Source: a virus
IMG/VR virus record: IMGVR_UViG_3300011114_000688
Span: 1-26,011 of that record
Strand: one strand, 5' to 3'
Length of the DNA: 26,011 nt
Shown: in pieces, positions 15,800-20,732 of the stretch
How positions within the stretch are numbered: the stretch's first letter is position 1
How the letters are laid out: each line of letters starts with the position of its first letter
Position numbers and translations under genes: made by a program
The notes under the pieces: generated by a model
What the model was told of the DNA's origin: nothing
The model's database searches: none
The model's input: the letters and a program-made list of their open reading frames with translations, nothing else

Positions 15800-15996
15800 C
15801 CCGCACCATAAACGCCCGCTTCGCCGGCACTTGCTCTTGCTCACGCCAGTTCGCGCAGGGTGCGCGGATCACCCTCGACGAACACAAGCGCGTCATAAGC
15901 TGCTTCGACTGCACCACCGCGCTCAAAGCCGAGACCATGCGACGTTTACACGCTGCCCTCGACCCCACCCTTGACGCAACCCGCTCGCCCCTCTAG
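15796..15996 (+). CDS. Small zinc-ribbon protein
   Basis: A 66-residue protein with paired Cys: FAGTCSCSRQFAQGARITLD and then VISCFDCTTAL, a CxC...CxxC arrangement that could bind one zinc, as in small treble-clef or ribbon proteins of phages and actinobacteria. It starts inside the stop of the 28-residue peptide (ATGA). A role in nucleic-acid or host-protein binding is only inferred. GC content is higher than in the recombination genes. Confidence 0.6.
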   Translation: MTRTINARFAGTCSCSRQFAQGARITLDEHKRVISCFDCTTALKAETMRRLHAALDPTLDATRSPL

Positions 15997-16029
15997 CCTC
16001 TCAAACAACACAAAAAGGACACCACCACC

Positions 16030-16620
16030 ATGCTCGCCTATCACAACGACCCCGCGATTAAATCGAAGCTGCTGGCTGATCTACAGGCCCACGCCAATGC
16101 TGACCGGCTCGTAAAAGGCCAATACTGGGAAAACGGAAAGGGCTGCGCGGTTGGCTGCACGCTGCACAGCGTGGGTGCGGCGGGTCATGCTAACAATCAC
16201 GCGGAATATGAAACCCGCCTTGGCATCCCGCAAATGCTCGCCCAACTAGAAGATAAAATATTTGAAGGCTTGCCGAACGCCGACGCGATGCGCTGGCCTA
16301 TGCGGTTCAGCGCGGCAATTACCCCCGGCGCGGATTTATCGCGTGTCGGCTGGCAATGGCTGCACTGGCTGCTGACCGATGGCTTGCCGCGTGTAAACGA
16401 TGCGGCAGTGACGGCAGCAATAAAACAATGCGCTGACGTACTGCTGCCGCTGATGCGCGGTGAGTCTGTTGATCGTGCGGCGGCTGATGCGGCGGCTGAT
16501 GCGGCTGGTGCGGCGCGGGCGGCGGCGCGGGCGGCGGCGCGGGCGGCTGGTGCGGCTTGTGCGGCGGCTAATCAGCGCATGGCTGATAAGTTGGTGCAGT
16601 TGCTGGAGGATGCGAAATGA
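16030..16620 (+). CDS. Conserved protein with variable Ala-rich C-terminal repeat
   Basis: A 196-residue protein with AAGGA before the start. The N-terminal 145 residues carry a recognisable signature: GQYWENGKGCAVGCTLHS near 30-47, LGIPQMLAQLEDKIFEGLP near 64-82 and LSRVGWQWLHWLLTDGL near 103-119. Proteins with these motifs occur widely in proteobacteria and phages as hypotheticals and often end in an Ala-rich array that differs between members. Here residues 149-180 are almost only Ala with D, G, R or C every third or fourth position, encoded by a near-tandem GC-rich DNA repeat (about 16478-16570). Function unknown. Confidence 0.75.
   Translation: MLAYHNDPAIKSKLLADLQAHANADRLVKGQYWENGKGCAVGCTLHSVGAAGHANNHAEYETRLGIPQMLAQLEDKIFEGLPNADAMRWPMRFSAAITPGADLSRVGWQWLHWLLTDGLPRVNDAAVTAAIKQCADVLLPLMRGESVDRAAADAAADAAGAARAAARAAARAAGAACAAANQRMADKLVQLLEDAK
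16478..16570 (+). repeat. GC-rich short tandem repeat inside the Ala-array gene
   Basis: Units of the type GCGGCGCGGGCG and GCGGCTGATGCG repeat in frame and encode AAD, AAG and AAR steps. Copy number could change by slippage without breaking the frame. Confidence 0.65.
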
Positions 16621-16700
16621 TCCGCCAGTACATCACCACCGCCCTCGCAGCCATAGCCCTGGCGTTCTTGTTCTTCGCGCTCTGGGTCGCCACGCCATGA
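16617..16700 (+). CDS. 27-residue single-pass membrane peptide
   Basis: ATGATCCGC at 16617 overlaps the previous stop (ATGA), and its own stop TGA at 16698 overlaps the next ATG (ATGA). The product, MIRQYITTALAAIALAFLFF then ALWVATP, is one hydrophobic helix of about 18 residues after a short polar head with one Arg. Both overlaps match the rest of the chain, which supports it as a real gene. A phage inner-membrane micropeptide is likely; its target is unknown. Confidence 0.6.
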   Translation: MIRQYITTALAAIALAFLFFALWVATP

Positions 16701-16969
16701 GCAAAACAACCAGCCACATCCTCGAAACCACTTTTGAGTTTTCCGAAGAAACCGAAAGCCACATAAAGCTGACCTACTTCTACACGCCCCCCACCAGACA
16801 GCGCGCCGCGTCATACGCAAACGGCGGTGAGCCGCCAGAAGGTGCGTCAGTCGAAACCATCGCCCTTGAAGTCGATGGAGCGCCGGCGACTAACGACCAG
16901 TTCGACATCGCCCAAACCAGCGACAGCCTTTGGGATAAAATGATAGCCCACGCGGAAAACAGCCTATGA
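16697..16969 (+). CDS. Small phage protein of unknown function
   Basis: A 90-residue acidic protein starting MSKTTSHILETTFEFSEETE, with ESHIKLTYFYTPPTRQRAAS and later VETIALEVDGAPATNDQFDI; probably beta-rich. The start is set by the ATGA overlap with the membrane peptide; an open extension further upstream runs in another frame through the Ala-array gene and is rejected. Confidence 0.65.
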   Translation: MSKTTSHILETTFEFSEETESHIKLTYFYTPPTRQRAASYANGGEPPEGASVETIALEVDGAPATNDQFDIAQTSDSLWDKMIAHAENSL

Positions 16970-17157
16970 AACGCAGCAAAAAAACAATGGCGACCCACCC
17001 GCCCTCTGCCGCCGAAGCCGCCGACAAAGCCGCGAGGAAGGTGGGTCAGGTGCAGTACCGCCGTGGACGCCCGCCCCCAGATTTCGACTGGACCACCGTC
17101 ACGCCCGAGGCCCGCGCCGCAGCTATCGCCGCGTTCAGAGCAAAGATAAAGCCATGA
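16966..17157 (+). CDS. Small basic phage protein
   Basis: A 63-residue basic protein starting MKRSKKTMATHPPSAAEAAD, with RRGRPPPDFDWTTVTPEARA in the second half. The RGRPP segment resembles an AT-hook. It is joined to both neighbours by ATGA overlaps. A DNA-binding role is a guess from composition. Confidence 0.6.
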   Translation: MKRSKKTMATHPPSAAEAADKAARKVGQVQYRRGRPPPDFDWTTVTPEARAAAIAAFRAKIKP

Positions 17158-17369
17158 TCCTGCCACAAATGTGCCTCGACTGCCGTCACGCGCACTGGCC
17201 CCAGCACTCTGCCGGCGAGTGCCACGCGCCCACCGTCCCGCCCAACACCACCACCCAGGACGCCCGCAAAAAAGGCGGCATATGCGGCAACGCCGGTATC
17301 TTATGGGAGAAAACCAATGACGAAAATACATTACCTATCCGCTTGACACCAACAGGAGCCGGGGATTGA
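17154..17369 (+). CDS. Zinc-binding small protein, C-terminus extended by cassette insertion
   Basis: A 71-residue protein with MCLDCRHAHWPQHSAGECHA and GGICGNAG, a CxxC...C...C set likely to bind one zinc. The mobile cassette begins at 17330 inside this gene. In the reconstructed empty site the frame would end WEKTNDENT-stop; now it reads on into the cassette end and gains LPIRLTPTGAGD before stopping at 17369, where the stop overlaps the cargo start as TGATG. The insertion therefore changes only the tail and links translation of this phage gene to the cargo. The protein's function is unknown. Confidence 0.7.
   Translation: MILPQMCLDCRHAHWPQHSAGECHAPTVPPNTTTQDARKKGGICGNAGILWEKTNDENTLPIRLTPTGAGD
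17322..17329 (+). repeat. Target-site duplication, left copy
   Basis: GAAAATAC lies directly outside the left end of the cassette and matches 18149-18156 exactly. Eight bases is the duplication length known for IS1595-family transposition. Confidence 0.85.
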
Positions 17370-17518
17370 TGGCTAAGAAGAAGAGGTATTTTAAGACCGA
17401 AGGCGCGGCGAAGCGAGCCGTTACCATGTGGGAGAAGCGCATGAAACGTGCATTAGAGGATAAGTGGATTTTCCATGAAATCGTAGACGGCGCGCATTGC
17501 TGGTCGGTGTGGCTGTGA
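17369..17518 (+). CDS. 49-residue basic cassette protein
   Basis: The protein MAKKKRYFKTEGAAKRAVTM continues WEKRMKRALEDKWIFHEIVD and ends GAHCWSVWL. It is basic and probably helix-rich with a Trp-containing strand at the end. Its ATG overlaps the upstream stop (TGATG) and its stop overlaps the Mom-like start (GTGA), so it is the first of two coupled cargo genes. In phage Mu, mom is also preceded by a small overlapping gene, com, a zinc-finger translational activator; this protein has only one Cys and is not Com. Function unknown. Confidence 0.65.
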   Translation: MAKKKRYFKTEGAAKRAVTMWEKRMKRALEDKWIFHEIVDGAHCWSVWL

Positions 17519-18132
17519 GGGTCGCCGTTATCAGCCGCCGCGAAGCCGTCACGCTTGTAGTGGCGCACCATTACATGCACCGCAAGCCGCCGATTTCCTT
17601 TGCCTTCGGTTTAATAGACGACTTCGGCAACACCAAGGGCTGCATCACGTTTGGAACGCCGGCCAGCCACCATATGCTGATTGGAGCCTGTAAGGCCGCA
17701 CCGGAGAATGTAATTGAACTAAACCGCCTCTGGTGCCACGACGAAATGCCCAGAAATACGGAAAGCTGGTTTGTTTCCCGCGCCTTGTCTCTTTTGCCGC
17801 CCAAGATCGTACTTAGCTACGCAGACACAGCGGCAGGGCACATGGGCTACATCTACCGGGCAGCAAATTTCTACTATGCCGGATGGACGGATATGGAACG
17901 CAAGACGCCACGGTTTGACTACGTTGCTCCTGGCAAGCACAGCCGAGACGCCTTCCGAAACGGATTTACAGATCGGGTGCGCCGCAACCCCAAGGTAAAA
18001 TACTGGATCGTGACGGGTAATCGGCGCGAGCGTAAGAGCCTTGAAGCGGCTTGCCTTTGGCCGAAATTGAATTGGAAAACTAACCCGCCGCCAAGCGAGC
18101 ATCGCCAAGCTATAGGTGGTGGCCGTGGGTAA
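17515..18132 (+). CDS. Mom-like DNA-modification protein
   Basis: A 205-residue protein resembling the Mom family, GNAT-fold enzymes first known from phage Mu that modify adenine in DNA to a carbamoylmethyl form and so resist host restriction. Visible family features: AHHYMHRKPP at 17-26, FAFGLIDDFGNTKGCITFG at 29-47, ELNRLWC at 68-74, and SYADTAAGHMGYIYRAANFY at 101-120, which holds the YAD motif and GH-GYIYRA-N core. GTG at 17515 is chosen as start because it overlaps the previous stop (GTGA); an upstream TTG is possible. Its stop TAA lies in the cassette's inverted repeat. It probably protects the phage DNA; the exact modification is not readable. Confidence 0.78.
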   Translation: MRVAVISRREAVTLVVAHHYMHRKPPISFAFGLIDDFGNTKGCITFGTPASHHMLIGACKAAPENVIELNRLWCHDEMPRNTESWFVSRALSLLPPKIVLSYADTAAGHMGYIYRAANFYYAGWTDMERKTPRFDYVAPGKHSRDAFRNGFTDRVRRNPKVKYWIVTGNRRERKSLEAACLWPKLNWKTNPPPSEHRQAIGGGRG

Positions 18133-18146
18133 CAACCGGATAAGCG

Positions 18147-18263
18147 ATGAAAATACTTAACGCCCTCCGCGCCCTGTTTACACGCCCAGCACCGCCCACC
18201 CTCGCCCAGCGCCTGATCGCAGTCCACATCAACGCCACGACCCCGCGAAGGATAATCGGATGA
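18147..18263 (+). CDS. 38-residue phage peptide whose start was rebuilt by the cassette
   Basis: The peptide MKILNALRALFTRPAPPTLA continues QRLIAVHINATTPRRIIG. Its ATG is made of AT from the cassette end and G from the duplicated target. Without the cassette the gene would start ATGACGAAAATACTTAAC (MTKILN), overlapping the end of the zinc-binding gene. Its stop overlaps the next start as ATGA, continuing the chain. The product is a short amphipathic helix with a Pro break; function unknown. Confidence 0.6.
   Translation: MKILNALRALFTRPAPPTLAQRLIAVHINATTPRRIIG
18149..18156 (+). repeat. Target-site duplication, right copy
   Basis: Second copy of GAAAATAC, directly outside the right end of the cassette. 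Confidence 0.85.
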
Positions 18264-18535
18264 AAGACGACGATCTCACTGCCAAAGAAAAAGCCCGCCT
18301 CCGCGCTGAATGGGAGGCAACCCTTACGCCGCAAGACCGCATCGAGATAACCGCCTACATGAGCAAGCTGGGTGCGCTTGGAGGCTTACGCCGTGGACGC
18401 CGCAAGGTGCGCGGTGATGCCGAGTATTACCGGCAGTTAGGTGCCGCGAACAATACCAACATGGAAGCCGCCCGCGCCGGCAGAGCGAGGAAGAAAGCCG
18501 AACGCGACAAGGCAAAGCAGGAGGACAAGCCATGA
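18260..18535 (+). CDS. Small charged helical phage protein
   Basis: A 91-residue protein starting MKDDDLTAKEKARLRAEWEA, with a Gly/Arg turn (KLGALGGLRRGRRKVRGDAE) and a basic helical tail (ARAGRARKKAERDKAKQEDK). It is joined to both neighbours by ATGA overlaps. Composition suggests nucleic-acid binding; no domain is recognised. Confidence 0.65.
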   Translation: MKDDDLTAKEKARLRAEWEATLTPQDRIEITAYMSKLGALGGLRRGRRKVRGDAEYYRQLGAANNTNMEAARAGRARKKAERDKAKQEDKP

Positions 18536-18559
18536 GTCCATTTGGCACAATCAAAATAC
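18532..18559 (+). pseudogene. 5' fragment of a small gene split by the IS
   Basis: AGGAGG lies 6 bases before this ATG, which overlaps the previous stop (ATGA). The frame reads MSPFGTIKI and then enters the IS inverted repeat at 18560, stopping within it. The matching 3' part is at 20349-20479. If 18560-20348 is removed exactly, the frame joins to give a 52-residue protein. Confidence 0.65.
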
Positions 18560-18582
18560 CATGCTTATCCGGTTATCACCCA
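18560..18582. repeat. IS left terminal inverted repeat
   Basis: Begins CATGCTTATCCG and continues GTTATCACCCA. It contains the transposase stop codon (18576-18578, read on the minus strand). Confidence 0.8.
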
Positions 18583-19598
18583 TGAGCACTAGCCGTAGGA
18601 TGTTGCCATTCTCCGCTGTAAAGCTCGGCATAGGTCGGGGCCGTACTTTCGCCGCCGATCCCGAGCAAGGAACGGAAGGCGTTGAACGGATAGAAACGGC
18701 GGTTAAACCGAAAGGTGAACTCGTTGAGATAGGCTTGAAGGTGCTGTGGGCTGACGCCGTGGTGACAGCCGCGAAGCCAGCCCTTCAGGTTGCTGAAAAT
18801 CAGGTGGACGATGGGCAGGTATTCCTCGGCCACCTTAGGGTCACCCGCCTCTGCCGCCGCGATATGGGCATAGCCTCGGGCGGTCAGCGAGTTGTAGCCG
18901 TTCCACCCGTCCGTCACGATGGTCGTGCAGGGGTCCACAGCGACCTCCACGAAGCCCACCAGCGACTTGGCACCACGGGTCGGGACAACCTGCAAGCGGA
19001 GGCGTCCCGCGATCCTGCCGCCCCGGCGTTCCTTCTTTCCGGTGTCCTTGGCCTCCCGCTGGCGAACCTCGACGGCGGCAACCACAAGCGTCTGGTCGTG
19101 GACGCCCCGGCCTTCGCCACGGGTCGCCCCACCGATCCAGGTTTCGTCAACCTCGACGTGGCCGTCCTTGCGTCCGATCCGGTCAGCGTCAGGGCGGACC
19201 ATACCTGCCCGCAACTTATGGAGAATTTGGAAAGCAGTCTCGTACCGCTTGAGGCCAAGCTGCCGCTGGAATTGGGTCGCACTCATGCCCGCCGTGTGGC
19301 TGGCAACAAGGTAAGCCGCCCAAAACCAGACGTTCAGCGGGGTCCGCGTCCGTTCCATAACCGTGTCCGCCGTCAGGGCAATGTCCCGGCGGCACTTGCG
19401 GCACCGCAGGACTCCGGGCCGGTTGGCGAAGCGGAAGGGCTCCCCTTGGGTATTGCAGTGGGGGCACGTAAAGCCATGCTCCCAACGGATTTTCTCAAGG
19501 TAAGCCGCACATGCCGCGTCGTCAGGGAACAGCCGCTGGAACTGTGGCAGGGACGTGGGGAACGGCAGGTCGGCATGAAGGAAGATGTCGGGGGCCAT
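18576..19598 (-). CDS. IS1595-family transposase
   Basis: A 340-residue transposase. The N-terminal zinc ribbon has C45, C48, C66 and C69 (TCPHC ... RCRKC). The catalytic domain begins with VEVDETWIGG (first Asp D151); TDGWNGY gives the second Asp (D230). The region VHLIFSNLKGWLRGCHHGVS near 264-283 is the conserved third block, where this family carries N rather than a typical Glu, followed by QAYLNEFTFRFNRRFYPFNA. Length and motifs are intact, so it is likely active. It starts directly after the stop of the 59-residue passenger gene (TAGATG). It may also move the cassette at 17330-18148 in trans. Confidence 0.93.
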   Translation of the reverse strand: MAPDIFLHADLPFPTSLPQFQRLFPDDAACAAYLEKIRWEHGFTCPHCNTQGEPFRFANRPGVLRCRKCRRDIALTADTVMERTRTPLNVWFWAAYLVASHTAGMSATQFQRQLGLKRYETAFQILHKLRAGMVRPDADRIGRKDGHVEVDETWIGGATRGEGRGVHDQTLVVAAVEVRQREAKDTGKKERRGGRIAGRLRLQVVPTRGAKSLVGFVEVAVDPCTTIVTDGWNGYNSLTARGYAHIAAAEAGDPKVAEEYLPIVHLIFSNLKGWLRGCHHGVSPQHLQAYLNEFTFRFNRRFYPFNAFRSLLGIGGESTAPTYAELYSGEWQHPTASAHG

Positions 19599-19778
19599 CT
19601 AATCACCCTTCCGCACATAGAGGCCCAATTCCAACTTGGCCTCAACTCGTGTCGGGGCCTGAATGGCGTGCGTCAGCAACGCCCCGTGCTTCACGCACCG
19701 GCACGGATTGCTCTTGAGCCGCCGCATGGTCTGCTCGCTGTAAAGGCATTTGCCCGTGTCACAGGTGAACCATTCCAT
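19599..19778 (-). CDS. 59-residue Cys-rich IS passenger protein
   Basis: A short gene in the space between the transposase and the next passenger gene. It encodes MEWFTCDTGKCLYSEQTMRR and ends ELGLYVRKGD, with Cys in CDTGKC and PCRCVKHG, four Cys suited to one zinc. Its ATG is 3 bases after the upstream stop and its TAG is followed at once by the transposase ATG, as in a coupled operon. Function unknown. Confidence 0.6.
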   Translation of the reverse strand: MEWFTCDTGKCLYSEQTMRRLKSNPCRCVKHGALLTHAIQAPTRVEAKLELGLYVRKGD

Positions 19779-19781
19779 GGC

Positions 19782-19985
19782 TTAAGCCCTCTCGCTCATA
19801 ATCTTACGCAGGTACTTCACGCTGCACCCAGCCCTGCGGGCTTCGGACTTCTCAAAAGCCCGCTTCTGGTTCTGCTCAATCCATCCGGCGACGGCCAAGC
19901 ACGCCTCCTGTTCGCCGTCCCGACCGTTGTTACTTTCGAGCCACATGATGGCCGTGTCGAAATCTTGTTGCGTGGGCTTCTTCAT
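19782..19985 (-). CDS. 67-residue IS passenger protein with HTH-like end
   Basis: Starts MKKPTQQDFDTAIMWLESNN, helical throughout, with EACLAVAGWIEQNQ and a C-terminal stretch RRAGCSVKYLRKIMSERA that resembles the recognition part of a helix-turn-helix. It might regulate transposition; this is inferred from location. It lies 3 bases after the previous passenger stop. Confidence 0.6.
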   Translation of the reverse strand: MKKPTQQDFDTAIMWLESNNGRDGEQEACLAVAGWIEQNQKRAFEKSEARRAGCSVKYLRKIMSERA

Positions 19986-19988
19986 GAC

Positions 19989-20186
19989 CTAGCCCTTCCC
20001 AGTCTTTCGCAGGGCAGTGAGAAGCTTGTTTTGGAGCACATCGCCCCGGTCGTTAATGGAGGCGTGTTCCAGATCGCCTTCTTCGGTGCCTCCATAAATG
20101 CTGCCGTCTTCAAAGGCGATGCTAAGGGCGCGCAGCAACATTTGAACGTCCTCCTTAACCAAATTAGACACAGATACTTTCTTCAT
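19989..20186 (-). CDS. 65-residue IS passenger protein, first gene of IS operon
   Basis: Starts MKKVSVSNLVKEDVQMLLRA with GGAG 9 bases before the ATG; a GTG three codons earlier lies too close to the ribosome site. It is an acidic helical protein with SIYGGTEEGDLEHASINDRG. Its ribosome site and first three codons lie in the 86-bp unit that is duplicated beyond the IS end. Function unknown. Confidence 0.6.
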   Translation of the reverse strand: MKKVSVSNLVKEDVQMLLRALSIAFEDGSIYGGTEEGDLEHASINDRGDVLQNKLLTALRKTGKG

Positions 20187-20348
20187 TTCAAACACTCCGA
20201 AAGGTTAACTAATGCAACATACACTAGGACAAGTACCTGTGGGTGTCAAGCGGATAAGCATGCTTTCTTCATTTCAAACACTCCGAAAGGTTAACTAATG
20301 CAACATACACTAGGACAAGTACCTGTGGGTGTCAAGCGGATAAGCATG
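20177..20348. repeat. Perfect 86-bp tandem duplication of the IS right end
   Basis: 20177-20262 and 20263-20348 are identical. Each unit begins CTTTCTTCATTTC, contains the ribosome site and start of the first passenger gene and its promoter, and ends with the 23-base inverted repeat. No base differs, so the event is recent. Confidence 0.95.
20221..20249 (-). promoter_or_regulatory. IS promoter with -35 in the terminal repeat
   Basis: On the minus strand TTGACA (20249-20244) is followed after 17 bases by TAGTGT (20226-20221). It drives the passenger genes and transposase. The duplication gives a second copy (-35 at 20330-20335, -10 at 20307-20312). The cassette's left end keeps the same TTGACA (17343-17348) but has a poor -10. 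Confidence 0.6.
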
Positions 20349-20479
20349 GATGGCACCATGAGGTGGACTATTCCGCATTTAAGGATAACGACCCACAACT
20401 CCGCGATGGCCTTGTGATGCCGTCTGGCATTAACAATTACGGGATGAAACTTGTTCGCATGAATGGCACCGCAGGATGA
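20349..20479 (+). pseudogene. 3' fragment of the small gene split by the IS
   Basis: From TGG at 20351 the frame reads WHHEVDYSAFKDNDPQLRDG, then LVMPSGINNYGMKLVRMNGT, and stops at 20477-20479. It has no ribosome site of its own. It is in frame with the 5' fragment (18532-18559) if the IS and its duplication are removed with no target duplication. The family is not recognised. Confidence 0.6.
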
Positions 20480-20498
20480 ATAGAAGCAGGAGGATTAA

Positions 20499-20732
20499 AT
20501 GATCGCCTCCCTCCCATTTCACAAATACGTATACGGAGTTGCGAGTGATCAAACCTTGCGCCACTCCTTAATCCCCGCCGCTTTAATCAGCCGGCGCTGT
20601 TGCAGCTTGTCCATCGTCCTGCGCCATGCTTGCCGCTGGGTGCCTACGCTGCCCTCGACAAACAGCGCCCGCAGTTCATCCTCTTGCAGCACCAAGCCGT
20701 CAGCCAGCGCGTCGATCACCATCTGCTCATAG
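20499..20732 (+). pseudogene. Probably truncated gene at the junction with the inverted replication module
   Basis: AGGAGG lies 5 bases before this ATG, a near-ideal start, and the first residues read MIASLPFHKYVYGVASDQ. After about residue 17 the frame runs antisense through the end of the RepA-like gene, with Ser/Arg-rich composition typical of a shadow. I read it as the 5' end of a phage gene cut where the inverted module joins, about 20549. Confidence 0.35.

Larger units (their letters stand above)
17330..18148 (+). mobile_element. IS1595-type mobile insertion cassette carrying a Mom-like gene
   Basis: An 819-bp element without transposase. Its left end (ATTACCTATCCG, then CTTGACACC) and right end read inward (ATCGCTTATCCG, then GTTGTTACCCA) are imperfect inverted repeats. 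The left end matches the right end of the nearby IS at 20 of 21 positions (17336-17356), and the right end matches the IS left end at 19 of 22 (18124-18145). It is flanked by the 8-bp duplication GAAAATAC. Removing it with one copy of the repeat restores both disrupted phage frames. Cargo: a 49-residue protein and a Mom-like protein. The cargo stop codon lies within the right inverted repeat, just as the transposase stop lies within the IS left repeat, so the cassette looks like an IS in which cargo replaced the transposase. Confidence 0.88.
18560..20262 (-). mobile_element. IS1595-family insertion sequence with passenger genes
   Basis: The ends are inverted repeats of 23 bases with 20 matches: both begin CATGCTTATCCG inward and continue with TT, two variable bases, and CACCCA (18560-18582 and 20240-20262). 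The transposase is of IS1595 type, and its TGA stop lies in the left repeat. Three small genes precede it in the same direction. The last 86 bases are repeated in tandem (20263-20348), giving a second right end. The 8 bases before the left end (CAAAATAC) resemble the cassette's target GAAAATAC, but no matching duplication follows the right end. An active-looking IS in a phage suggests recent passage through a host carrying it. Confidence 0.85.

Noticed and set aside
18441-20294. Long plus-strand open frame of about 617 codons across the IS
   Set aside because: It is antisense to the transposase and passenger genes, which have clear motifs and ribosome sites; the frame is a GC-driven shadow.
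18560-20348. CATG at both IS ends as a 4-bp target duplication
   Set aside because: CATG is palindromic and continues the inverted repeat, IS1595 elements make 8 bp, and keeping one CATG breaks the frame of the split gene.
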